This document shows positions 35,922 through 44,867 of a DNA stretch of 64,000 bases, in pieces (positions within the stretch are counted from its first letter, which is position 1; every line of letters starts with the position of its first letter). Source of the stretch: Chloroflexota bacterium (GTDB taxonomy: Bacteria > Chloroflexota > Anaerolineae > Aggregatilineales > Phototrophicaceae); NCBI GenBank assembly GCA_026708115.1, contig JAPOVL010000033.1, forward strand, positions 1-64,000. The letters are read 5' to 3'. Made by a program: the position numbers and the translations under genes. Below the pieces are notes generated by a model. The model searched no databases. It was not told the DNA's origin and saw only the letters and a list, made by a program, of their open reading frames with translations.

Positions 35922-37835
35922 TCAGGTTTTTGCAATTGCAATCTCGTCCAGCAGTAACATGTACCTCGGATAGCCGGTATTATTGATCCAATCAAGTCGT
36001 TTGCCCGTTAGCCGGTTGTAGGCGATCGCCATCAATCGATAGCTGCCGGCCGGAACGCGACTGAGATCAATCGAAAACCGACGGTGGGTACTTTCGTGCA
36101 CAAAGGGCAGGTCGACTTGCGCCTTGTTATCCCAGTCATCATTGATCAACTGATACGACATTTTGAAATCGTTCAGAACGCTTGATGCGCCAAGCGCTGA
36201 CCACTCATCGACGAAGAAAAGCGCATCGCCATCGTCATCTAGCGAGGAAGTATAGAACTTCAAGCTGATGAGTTCGTTTTGGTCACTAACAGTTGCGTCA
36301 GGGATTGCACATTCCAGCGACTCCCACATGTAGCGAGTGATTACATGGCTGTGACCGACGGGTTCGCTGGCGCAATGCGCGTATCGCAAGTCACCCAAAA
36401 CGTTTCGCGCCTCCGCTATCCGCGGCGCCCACTTGTCCAAGTCAGGATAGACGTACCACAGCACTGGCGAGTCGATATTGCTGTCGGCCACAAATTCTCG
36501 AAAGACTTCGAGCTTGTCCGTAGCATTCATGACGATCCCGCGCTTTCCAAAGTAATGCTCGCGCTGCGACAGCTTGATATTGCCCGGATATTCCAGAGCG
36601 AAAGGCGCGTACAAGTCGTTGTACGGATAGCCGAAAATCGCGGGCTTTGGTTCTGCGCCGGCTGCCAGACGCGACAAGATATGCGTAGGCGGCTGAGTGA
36701 AGACTTGCGAGCGCAAAACAATATAGTCCCACCATCGCGCATTCGCCTGCATTTCGATACCGGCAATCAACCAGAGCAAAACCAGCAGTCCCAAGAATCT
36801 GCGAAAGCGATAGAGCCCGTAAATGCCCCCCGCAAGCAGCAGAACCAAAGGCAGGAATCCAGCCAGGTGATAGCGCATGCCATCCTTGACGATCAATGTG
36901 GAAGACTCGGCAACCAGTCCCAAGCTCAGCAAGTACAATATGAAAATGTATAGAAATGGTCGCAGGGGAATAGCGCGCCGCCAAGTACCGACGGCCAAAC
37001 CGATTACCGAAATCAGCAGCAGTTCTGGCCGCTCGTTCATGCCGACCGCGAGCAGAATCTCGATTGCTTCAAAGGCGCCAACGACGACATGTTGCTTGCT
37101 TTCAATTACCGTGCCGATATTATCCAACATCATCATGTAGTAGGGTGAAAACAATAGCGCCGCAATCCCCACCGCAATCGAAACCCGCAGCCAGCGCAAG
37201 TTTTTCGGGACGAACAGCAGATGAAAAACGCCCACCATGGCCAAGAATATGATGCTGAAGGCATGTGTACCTAGCAAACAGAATGTCGAAACAGCCAGCG
37301 CCAGATAGTCGGTCGTTCTTGCTGCCCTGGCCTGATAGACCAGGCGCAGGTAGATCCAAAGCACAGCCCCCGCGCTTGCCACCAGCAGAGGATACATACG
37401 CGCATTGGCGAGGTAATAGTTGTAGAACGCGTTGCTGCTTATGATTAGTAGCGCCATCAATCCGGCAATTGGGGCGATGAAGTCTTTCGCCAGCCGACAA
37501 GCTATCGCCATCGCCACGAGGCTGATGAAAACGGAGAGTAGTCTTCCGACGGCAAGGCTGGTCCCACCGACCTGGCCCCAGATGCTGAGCAAGACAAAAT
37601 ACAGCGGCGTGTGATCCGGGCTGTGTTTCTGTAATGATTGAACGACCTGTATTGGAGAATAGGCGTGGTTCCCCAGCCAGCCCGCGTTAAACATCGAAAA
37701 GAACTCGTCTGTGGATGGCGGATAGACCTCAATCTGCCGTATGGCAAGCCAGGCGACGATCAGGAAAAGAGGTATGGTCCATACCCAATGGCTGGCAGTT
37801 CGCAATGAAATCTGTCCCGTTTTCCTGGCGCTCAA
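35922..37835 (-). CDS. GT-C (GT39-like) membrane glycosyltransferase paralogue, copy A
   Basis: The 637-residue polytopic protein starts at TTG 37835 with AAGGAAG 4-5 bases before it. After the first helix the extracytoplasmic loop reads YPPSTDEFFSMFNAGW: the Asp-Glu pair fits the metal/acceptor site of PMT/ArnT-like GT-C enzymes that use polyprenyl-phosphate sugars. About eleven helices follow. The soluble C-terminal part ends in a beta-rich domain (QLINDDWDNKAQVDLP...VPAGSYRLMAIAYN) shared with copies B and C. Donor and acceptor are unknown. It lies between copy B and pheT in the same direction. Confidence 0.75.
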   Translation of the reverse strand: MSARKTGQISLRTASHWVWTIPLFLIVAWLAIRQIEVYPPSTDEFFSMFNAGWLGNHAYSPIQVVQSLQKHSPDHTPLYFVLLSIWGQVGGTSLAVGRLLSVFISLVAMAIACRLAKDFIAPIAGLMALLIISSNAFYNYYLANARMYPLLVASAGAVLWIYLRLVYQARAARTTDYLALAVSTFCLLGTHAFSIIFLAMVGVFHLLFVPKNLRWLRVSIAVGIAALLFSPYYMMMLDNIGTVIESKQHVVVGAFEAIEILLAVGMNERPELLLISVIGLAVGTWRRAIPLRPFLYIFILYLLSLGLVAESSTLIVKDGMRYHLAGFLPLVLLLAGGIYGLYRFRRFLGLLVLLWLIAGIEMQANARWWDYIVLRSQVFTQPPTHILSRLAAGAEPKPAIFGYPYNDLYAPFALEYPGNIKLSQREHYFGKRGIVMNATDKLEVFREFVADSNIDSPVLWYVYPDLDKWAPRIAEARNVLGDLRYAHCASEPVGHSHVITRYMWESLECAIPDATVSDQNELISLKFYTSSLDDDGDALFFVDEWSALGASSVLNDFKMSYQLINDDWDNKAQVDLPFVHESTHRRFSIDLSRVPAGSYRLMAIAYNRLTGKRLDWINNTGYPRYMLLLDEIAIAKT

Positions 37836-37974
37836 GAAACTTCCTTACTCATATTGCTTTACTGTTTCTGTAAACTGTGGCGCTCATGCGACAGGCAGGC
37901 TTGCTGTTTTGCCTGAGCCCGACGAAACTTTTCGCCGCCGCCGATCGGCTCTGAAGCCTAAGACATGGCGGCAA

Positions 37975-39930
37975 CTAAGGCAGTTTCACTTCCGCCAATT
38001 TCAATACTTCTGGCACATCACCACTGTTATTCAACCAAAGAATGCGCTCGCCCGTCTGGTTGTTGTAGACAATAGCCATGAGCTGGTAGTGGCCGGGCGG
38101 CACTTTTGAGATATCGATGGTGAACTGACGCAATTGATCGGGGTTGACCAAAGGTAGATCCACTTGAGCGACATTGTTCCAGTCTTCAGAAATCAACTGA
38201 ATCGACATGTTCAAATTGGTCAGAGCCTGCGCTTCCTCTGCGCTCCAGCGGTCGATATAGGCGATTCTGTCCTTGCCTGGATTTACTTCCGCGCCGAAAA
38301 ACTGGTAATGGATAAATTCGTTTTGGTGACGGCTCTCCATATGTGGAGACGCGCAATTCAGCGCATCCCATGAGAACGTATCCAACGTACTGCCAATGCC
38401 AATAGCCCTGGAATCGCATAATTCGTAATTCAGCTTTTTCATTATAGCTGCGAGTTGATCGCGATCCGCTTCGTCGATACGGCGATCCAAGTAGAACACC
38501 CAAACATAGGGTTCGACTATAGCATGATGCCGGACATCTTTTTCCAGTTTCTCGAGCGCATCCGGCGTAATCAACTCGAGGCTGCGCCGATCGAAGTATA
38601 GATCGCCCATTGAATCGTTGTCGCTTTGGTAATTCCAATACAGAGCCCATGAATCTGTTTTGTATCCCACCAGCAAGGGCGGATATGTCTCTTGTAAAGC
38701 CTCCCGTGAAATCAAGTGAATTGGTTCCCGCAAGTACGAATAGATCTGCCCGCCCAGGATATCGTCCCATGAGGCGGTTCTCTGGAACTGAAACCCGGCA
38801 ATCAGCCAAAGCAACACCAACAAACCCAAGAACCAATGGATGCCATATAGGGCATAAAGTCCTGCAATAATCGTCAGCAACAAGGGAATCCAACCTGACA
38901 AGTGGTAGCGCATGGCGTCCGCGGCGATAAATGTTGTGTAATTTGCAATCAGCGCCAGTATCAGCATATAGGGCAGGAACATAAACAGCCAGGGCTTAAA
39001 GCTGATTGACTTCAACAAGAGCCCCAGCAATACGCCAAATATCGACAGCAACAGCAGCAGCAATTCGTCGTTTAAGCTAACCATTAGCCACGCGGCCAGT
39101 GCCTCCATGCTGCTCAAGCTTTCCCAATTAGAAAAAACAATCGAGCGCTGATAAGCGTCCGGTAACACTATCAGAAGCCAGGGAGAGAAAAGCAACAAAG
39201 CGACAATGACTGTAGTGGAGATTTTCAGCCAGTTTTGGTTTCTCGACAATGCAATTAAGTGATACAGGCCCAGCATGAGCAGGAATGTCGCGCTGAAGAG
39301 GAAAGTATTCGCCAAACAGTATACTGCCGCTCCCAGCGCCAGAAAATCGCGCCTTTTTGCGATGGCACCTTTGTCGACTATGCGCAAATATATCCACAAA
39401 ACTAGGGCGGACAGGAATACAAGCAGTGTGTACATGCGCGCGTATGTGATGTAGTAGTTATAGAATGCGTTGCCGCAAGCGAGAAGCAGCGCGAATATGC
39501 CGGCGGCAGGGCCAACAAAATCGCGCGCCAATCGAAATATCATGGACAAGCTTAAGAGGGCAAACATGATGCTCAGTATGCGAGCCAGCATTATGTCGGT
39601 GACTGTCATGTGACCCCAGAGGCCCAGAATCAAAAAGTATAATGGAGAATGGTTCGGGCTGTTGCGCTGCAGAGATTGGAGCACTTCAACTGGAGAAAAA
39701 GCGCTGTCGTCCGCCCAGCCAGCGTTGTACATCGAATAGAATTCGTCCATCGCCGGTGGATACAAGTCGCTGCGGTAAAAGCCTAGCGCGGCGACTGCCA
39801 GCAATATTGGCGCGGCGCCAAGCCAATGGCTTAGAATGCAGTCTACGATGCATTTTGGGGAATGCCCTTTCATTCGCATGCTTAAAATACCTTGCTCATC
39901 GGCGCGGAGGTCCATCCCGTTTTCGAGCAA
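37975..39930 (-). CDS. GT-C (GT39-like) membrane glycosyltransferase paralogue, copy B
   Basis: Up to 651 residues; start codons at 39930 (TTG), 39915 (ATG) and about 39879 (ATG) are all possible and none has a clear ribosome site. The catalytic-loop pair is kept in YPPAMDEFYSMYNAGW, and SPVEVLQSLQRNSPNHSPLYF matches the other copies. The same C-terminal beta domain is present (QLISEDWNNVAQVDLP...VPPGHYQLMAIVYN). It begins 22 bases after the pheS stop, so it is in the pheS transcript unless an internal terminator acts. A 139-base gap with small hairpins separates it from copy A. Confidence 0.75.
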   Translation of the reverse strand: MLENGMDLRADEQGILSMRMKGHSPKCIVDCILSHWLGAAPILLAVAALGFYRSDLYPPAMDEFYSMYNAGWADDSAFSPVEVLQSLQRNSPNHSPLYFLILGLWGHMTVTDIMLARILSIMFALLSLSMIFRLARDFVGPAAGIFALLLACGNAFYNYYITYARMYTLLVFLSALVLWIYLRIVDKGAIAKRRDFLALGAAVYCLANTFLFSATFLLMLGLYHLIALSRNQNWLKISTTVIVALLLFSPWLLIVLPDAYQRSIVFSNWESLSSMEALAAWLMVSLNDELLLLLLSIFGVLLGLLLKSISFKPWLFMFLPYMLILALIANYTTFIAADAMRYHLSGWIPLLLTIIAGLYALYGIHWFLGLLVLLWLIAGFQFQRTASWDDILGGQIYSYLREPIHLISREALQETYPPLLVGYKTDSWALYWNYQSDNDSMGDLYFDRRSLELITPDALEKLEKDVRHHAIVEPYVWVFYLDRRIDEADRDQLAAIMKKLNYELCDSRAIGIGSTLDTFSWDALNCASPHMESRHQNEFIHYQFFGAEVNPGKDRIAYIDRWSAEEAQALTNLNMSIQLISEDWNNVAQVDLPLVNPDQLRQFTIDISKVPPGHYQLMAIVYNNQTGERILWLNNSGDVPEVLKLAEVKLP

Positions 39931-39951
39931 CGATCTTCGCTTATTTTCCAG

Positions 39952-40986
39952 CTAAAACTGCTTCAAGAAGCGTAAGTCGTTCCCCCAGAAATAGCGAATG
40001 TCCTGGATCCCGTGTTTCAGCATCGTGATGCGTTCCGGACCCATGCCGAAGGCGAAGCCGCTCCATAGGCTCGGATCGTATCCGCCATTCCGCAGTACTG
40101 TGGGGTGCACCATGCCGCTGCCGGCGATTTCCAGCCAGCCGGTGTATTTGCAAACGCGGCAACCCTCGCCGTCGCAGAGAAAGCACTCGACATCAACTTC
40201 CATGCTTGGTTCTGTGAAGGGGAAGTAAGACGCGCGGTAGCGAACTTTGGCATTGGTATTGAACATGCGCTTGGCAAACTCGCTGATCGTCCCCTTAAGG
40301 TCGCTCATGCGGATATTGCGCCCGATCGCCAGCCCTTCCACTTGCGTGAATTGAATCTCGCTGCGGGCCGTGACCTGCTCTTGACGGTAGCACATGCCCG
40401 GCAATATGACGCGAATTGGCTTGCTGCCGCCTGCGCCCAATTCTCGCATGGCGCGGATTTGCCCGGGCGAGGTGTGCGTCCGCAGCAAGACCCTGGGGTT
40501 GGTCGTGTAAAACGTATCCTGCATATCCCGCGCCGGATGATGTGGCGGCAGATTGAGCAGCGTGAAGTTGAAATCGTCTTCTTCAACATCGTGACTCTGA
40601 TAGACCTGAAAGCCCATTTCCGCCCAAATCGTTTGAAACTCGCGATGCGTGCGGGTCGCGGGATGCAATCCGCCCATTTGGCGTGGATAGGCGGGAAGCG
40701 TTATATCGATTTCGCCTTCTTCGAGATCACGCGCCAGAACCTGCTCGCGGATTAATTGCTCACGTTCCTTGAAAGCCTGCTGGAGTTCGGACTGCAGGGC
40801 GTTGACTCCTTGGCCGAAAGCCGCGCGTTCTTCTGTGGGCAGCTTTCCGATCGTGCCAAAGAGCGCGCCAACCGCGCCTTTGCGCCCCAGGTAGTGGCTC
40901 CTCCACTGGACTAGCTCATCGCTGGTTGTGGTTTTGTGCAGCGTGTCAAGCGCCTGATGACGCAACACCTCAACAGTCTGTGACAT
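39952..40986 (-). CDS. pheS: Phenylalanine-tRNA ligase alpha subunit
   Basis: The product is 344 residues from the ATG at 40986, preceded by AAAGGAG. It has the N-terminal coiled-coil tRNA arm (about 1-85), then the class II catalytic core: motif 2 region VLLRTHTSPGQIRAM near 190-204, FTQVEGLAIG near 236-245, and motif 3 FGMGPERITMLKHG near 312-325. The enzyme charges tRNA-Phe. It is the first gene after the T-box leader and is followed 22 bases later by GT copy B rather than by pheT. Confidence 0.96.
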   Translation of the reverse strand: MSQTVEVLRHQALDTLHKTTTSDELVQWRSHYLGRKGAVGALFGTIGKLPTEERAAFGQGVNALQSELQQAFKEREQLIREQVLARDLEEGEIDITLPAYPRQMGGLHPATRTHREFQTIWAEMGFQVYQSHDVEEDDFNFTLLNLPPHHPARDMQDTFYTTNPRVLLRTHTSPGQIRAMRELGAGGSKPIRVILPGMCYRQEQVTARSEIQFTQVEGLAIGRNIRMSDLKGTISEFAKRMFNTNAKVRYRASYFPFTEPSMEVDVECFLCDGEGCRVCKYTGWLEIAGSGMVHPTVLRNGGYDPSLWSGFAFGMGPERITMLKHGIQDIRYFWGNDLRFLKQF

Positions 40987-41130
40987 TTGTACTCCTTTGT
41001 CTCTTATTTGACAAATCGCATCGCTCATGCGACGAGAAAGCTTATTATTCTGTGTGAGCGCGGCAGGATGATTCGCCTCTCAGGCGCCGAGCGGCTGTAT
41101 CTTTTCAAAGCTATTGCCAGATGCTCTCAA

Positions 41131-41432
41131 CAAAAAACGCCCTCGATCCGACTAGGGACGAGAGCGTGAACATTCCCGCGGTACCACCCTGTTTCAGCGT
41201 CCTGCGCGGACGCTGCGCTTGGTTTGTCCTGTGACGCCGGACCGGCGGAGCAGACTACTTGACCGATCAGCCAGGCGGCTCAGTCCGTCTTTCACCTGTC
41301 GGCTCGGAAGGGAATTCCACAACTGCTTCCGCGGGCGCTCGCAGTCCGTTGACACCCGCTCCCTGTATCCGCAGACACCTAATGCGCGCTTGTGGACTGT
41401 CTTCGTCGATGCCTTTATCCGTCTATTCAATT
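41131..41432 (-). ncRNA. T-box riboswitch leader of pheS
   Basis: On the leftward strand the invariant T-box AGGGTGGTACCGCG occupies 41190-41177. It is preceded by a stem III-like hairpin (AGCGTCC/GGACGCT) and followed by TCGTCCCT, which can pair with AGGG to form the antiterminator. The competing terminator has a 9-base-pair stem (41167-41159 with 41145-41137) and six T. A candidate specifier is TTC (Phe) at 41314-41312, after GAA, which fits the adjacent pheS. Uncharged tRNA-Phe would bind and allow read-through. The stem I fold was not worked out base by base. Confidence 0.92.
41137..41167 (-). terminator. Intrinsic terminator of the T-box leader
   Basis: ACGCTCTCG and CGAGGGCGT form a 9-base-pair stem (with G-U) around a 13-base loop, followed by TTTTTT. 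The 5' arm overlaps the antiterminator partner strand, as expected for a T-box switch. Confidence 0.88.
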
Positions 41433-41438
41433 GCGTCC

Positions 41439-41468
41439 ATTATGCAGCGAGCGTAATGGTCATGTCAA
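41439..41468 (-). promoter_or_regulatory. Promoter of the T-box-pheS operon
   Basis: On the leftward strand a perfect TTGACA (41468-41463) and CATAAT (41444-41439) are spaced by 18 bases. It starts about 60 bases after the stop of GT copy C and gives a leader of roughly 300 bases containing the whole T-box. Confidence 0.65.
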
Positions 41469-41527
41469 GCGGACGTTCGCGAACAGGATCAAATTTACAA
41501 ATGGACGAAGCGCAAAGCCCGCCCTAA

Positions 41528-43441
41528 CTATTCAAGAACGACGTCGGCGAGTGGCAAGAACTCCGGTGGATCAGCGCCGCTGTCATTCCAGGCAAGTCGC
41601 CTGCCGCTGAGCTTATCGTAAACAATAGCCATCAATCGGTAGCTTCCTCTTGGGACTGCGCCAACCTCAATGCTGAACTGTCGGAGCATGTCTTCGTGGA
41701 CCATAGGTAGATCCAGCTGCACTACGTTGTCCCAGTCTTGCGAAATAAGTTGAAAGGACATGTTGTAGCTGTCCAATGAGTCATCGCTCCGCGCTGTCCA
41801 TTCGTCCACAAAAAATACTCGCGAGCCCGCTGAGTCGACTCGCGCCGCGTGGAATTTGTAGTCAAGCAACTCATTTTGCTTGCTTAGCGATTCTGGGCTT
41901 GGCTCACAATTAAGGGTCTGCCAGCGATATCTTTGCATAACAGTATTGATGCCGAATTCGAGAGTCTCGCAAGGCGCGTATTGCCATGCGCTCGCAACTG
42001 TCTGAATCTCTGCGGCTTCGTCTGCTTCAGTAATGTTAGTCTGATAAATGACCCAGAATTCGGGAGACGTAATGGCGTGACTGTGGATAACCTCGTCGAG
42101 AGCCGCTAATTCATTGATTACACGAAGGTCGATATTGTTCTTGTCAATGAAGTACTCGCGCTGAGGGTAGTCGATGTGCGTCGGTATGTCGATCCGATAC
42201 GTCGACAGGCGATACCCGATCAGGAGATATTGCGCTTCGGCAGGTGAAAACTCCCTTGATATCGCGTGCCAAGCCGGTTCGCCAAAGGCAACGATTCGGC
42301 CGGCGAGGAGGTTCTTCCAATTCGCCGTCATTTGGAAAAGGACACCGGCGACGACCCAAATTAGCAGCAGTATTCCCAACCACCTGCGCATGCAATAAAA
42401 GACGTATAAGCCCGCGCTGACGACCAAAGCAAGCGCGTGCCAAGCCGGGAACTGGTGGCGCATGCCGCTCTCAGCGACGAAAGGAGTTATTTCCGCGAAG
42501 ATACACAGTACGAGGAGGTAAAGCGCGATCAGAAGAAAATATGGCTTGAATACCAGCTTGTTCTTCCTCAGACCGATGATCACGCCAACCACGGACAATA
42601 GCAGCAGCATTGGCTGATTGTTCGAGAATACCGTCAGCCAGATGGAAAGCGCCTCCCATCCATTGATTGATTGATCACCCCAGTATGCGACCGTATGATC
42701 AACACCTCTTGAGGTCAATACCATGATATATGGTGAAAACAAGATGAAGGCTGCAACCGCTGCTGACGAAACTTTCCACCAGATTCTGTCCTTGCGTACA
42801 AATAACAAGTGATAGATGCCAAGTGAGATGAAAAAAATGGCGCTGAATGGGTGTACGTTGACAAGCGCGTAAATCGCCAGCAGCAGGGCAGCAAAGTCAC
42901 CTCGGTTGGGGCTCTTCACCTGATACAATATGCGTAGATAGAGCCAGAGGACAACCCCAGCCAAAAACAGCGTCAGTGGGTACATCCTCACATGCGGGAT
43001 ATAGAAATTGAAGAAAGCATTGGACGCCAGTATGACTAAGGCGAAAAGCCCTGCAACCGGTGACACAAAGTCGTACAGGATACGATAGGAGATTGCCAGC
43101 GAGAGCAATGCGCAATAGATCGTCAGAACGCGACCGAGAGCAACTTCAAATGTTGTCAGGTTGCCCCAGGCGCTTAGCAGCAAGAAATACCCCGGAGTAT
43201 GATTGGGGCTGTGTTTCTGAAGCGACTGTATAACTTCGACCGGCGAGTAGGGCTGATTAACCAGCCAACCCGAATTAAACATCGAAAAAAATTCATCGTG
43301 CGTTGGCAGATACAGGTCAATTTGGCCTATGCTAAACACCGCAACCAGAAGCAGGATCAGTATCGCCCATGCCCAGCGCGCGAAAATGTCGCGCCCGGCA
43401 TTCGCCTTTTGATCTGGCAGCAAACTCTTTGAGGTTTTCAT
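41528..43441 (-). CDS. GT-C (GT39-like) membrane glycosyltransferase paralogue, copy C
   Basis: The 637-residue protein has the same plan as copies A and B: YLPTHDEFFSMFNSGW with the Asp-Glu pair after the first helix, SPVEVIQSLQKHSPNHTPGYF, about eleven helices, and the C-terminal beta domain (QLISQDWDNVVQLDLP...VPRGSYRLMAIVYD). It follows proA by 60 bases and precedes the pheS promoter. It is therefore outside T-box control unless transcription runs through. It probably arose by tandem duplication with copies A and B. The substrate is unknown. Confidence 0.75.
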   Translation of the reverse strand: MKTSKSLLPDQKANAGRDIFARWAWAILILLLVAVFSIGQIDLYLPTHDEFFSMFNSGWLVNQPYSPVEVIQSLQKHSPNHTPGYFLLLSAWGNLTTFEVALGRVLTIYCALLSLAISYRILYDFVSPVAGLFALVILASNAFFNFYIPHVRMYPLTLFLAGVVLWLYLRILYQVKSPNRGDFAALLLAIYALVNVHPFSAIFFISLGIYHLLFVRKDRIWWKVSSAAVAAFILFSPYIMVLTSRGVDHTVAYWGDQSINGWEALSIWLTVFSNNQPMLLLLSVVGVIIGLRKNKLVFKPYFLLIALYLLVLCIFAEITPFVAESGMRHQFPAWHALALVVSAGLYVFYCMRRWLGILLLIWVVAGVLFQMTANWKNLLAGRIVAFGEPAWHAISREFSPAEAQYLLIGYRLSTYRIDIPTHIDYPQREYFIDKNNIDLRVINELAALDEVIHSHAITSPEFWVIYQTNITEADEAAEIQTVASAWQYAPCETLEFGINTVMQRYRWQTLNCEPSPESLSKQNELLDYKFHAARVDSAGSRVFFVDEWTARSDDSLDSYNMSFQLISQDWDNVVQLDLPMVHEDMLRQFSIEVGAVPRGSYRLMAIVYDKLSGRRLAWNDSGADPPEFLPLADVVLE

Positions 43442-43501
43442 GGGATTTCACGCAAATGGGAATGCCGGCAAAAGCCAAGCGTGTCGCAACTGTTGCAATG
43501 G

Positions 43502-44779
43502 CTAATCGCGCGACGTATAGTCGCCCTTCACGATCCACTTGTAAGTCGTCAATTCTTCCAAGGCCATGGGACCGCGGGCGTGCAGCTTCTGTGTGCTGAC
43601 CGCCACTTCTGCGCCCATGCCCAGGGCGCTGCCGTCGGTGAAGCGCGTGCTGGCATTCCAATACACCGCCGCCGAATCGACTTCGTTCAGGAATTTCTCT
43701 GCATTGGCGGGTTCTTCTGTCAAAATGCTATCCGAATGCTGTGTGCCGTGCCGAGCGATATGCGCAATCGCCTCGTCAACATGATCGACTACCTTGAGAT
43801 TCAAAGTCAGATTGTACCATTCCGTATCAAAGTCCTCGTCCGCTGCCGGCACCACTTGCGCGCATCCACCGACGATCTCCTGGGCGCGGGGCTCGGCGTG
43901 GAAGCTGACCCCTTCGCTGCCAAGGACATCCACCACCATTGGCAAAATCTCGTCAGCAATCCCGCGGTGTACCAAGAGGGTCTCCATCGAGTTGCAGACC
44001 GCCGGGCGCTGTGTCTTGGCGTTGTTCAAGACCGGGATCGCTTTAGCCAGGTCCGCGCTCTCGTCTACAAAGATATGGCAGACGCCGATGCCTCCGGTGA
44101 TCACCGGGATGCTGCTGTTCTCGCGGCAAAATACGTGCAAGCCATTGCCTCCGCGAGGGATGATCATGTCAATGTAATCGTACAAGCGCAGCATAACACT
44201 GACGTACTTGCGATCGGTACTTGCGATGGTTTGAATGGCGTCAACCGGAAACTCATATGCCATCAGCACCTCTTGCAAAAGGCGGGTCAGCTCCAAATTG
44301 CTCTTGAGCACGTCGGAGCCTCCGCGCAAGATCACAGCATTGCTCGTTTTCAAGGCGAGGGTAGAGATGTCGACGGTGACATTGGGACGCGACTCATAGA
44401 CCGCGCCCAGCACGCCGAGCGGCGTCCGCCGCTTGATCAGTCGCAAGCCATTGTCCAATGTCGATTCCAGCAAAATATCACCGACCGGATCGGGCAACTC
44501 GGCAACCTTGCGCACATCGGCCACAATGCCAGCCATGCGTGGTTCCAGCGCGATGCGATCACGGATCCAGATTGGATCGACGCCGTTGCGCTCGGCCAGC
44601 TCAATGTCGCGTCGGTTTTCCCGAAGGATAGACGCGGTATTCGTTTCCAGCGCGTCCGCCATCGCGCTCAGAACGCGGTTTTTCTGCGAGGTCGATTTTC
44701 TTGCAAGCACGCTGGCGGCATCCTTCGCGCGTTTGCCCATCTTTTGCAGATCCACAGCTTCAAGGTTGATGTCGAACAT
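43502..44779 (-). CDS. proA: Glutamate-5-semialdehyde dehydrogenase
   Basis: The 425-residue enzyme reduces glutamyl-5-phosphate to the semialdehyde, the second step of proline synthesis. The ALDH-fold features are GVLGAVYESRPNVTVD near 118-133, ALKTSNAVILRGGSD near 138-152, IPRGG near 204, and the catalytic cysteine in RPAVCNSMETLLVH near 257. It is 88 bases downstream of proB, forming a normal proBA pair, and 60 bases upstream of GT copy C. Confidence 0.95.
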   Translation of the reverse strand: MFDINLEAVDLQKMGKRAKDAASVLARKSTSQKNRVLSAMADALETNTASILRENRRDIELAERNGVDPIWIRDRIALEPRMAGIVADVRKVAELPDPVGDILLESTLDNGLRLIKRRTPLGVLGAVYESRPNVTVDISTLALKTSNAVILRGGSDVLKSNLELTRLLQEVLMAYEFPVDAIQTIASTDRKYVSVMLRLYDYIDMIIPRGGNGLHVFCRENSSIPVITGGIGVCHIFVDESADLAKAIPVLNNAKTQRPAVCNSMETLLVHRGIADEILPMVVDVLGSEGVSFHAEPRAQEIVGGCAQVVPAADEDFDTEWYNLTLNLKVVDHVDEAIAHIARHGTQHSDSILTEEPANAEKFLNEVDSAAVYWNASTRFTDGSALGMGAEVAVSTQKLHARGPMALEELTTYKWIVKGDYTSRD

Positions 44780-44867
44780 GTCAATTTCTCACTGGATATT
44801 TACGATCACAAACTCACAATATCCCATAGTCTGGTTTGAATTGCAACGTGCGCAATCTCGAACGGTA

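Noticed and set aside
43481..44839. A 452-codon open frame on the + strand opposite proA
   Set aside because: It is the antisense shadow of an intact proA gene with all catalytic motifs.
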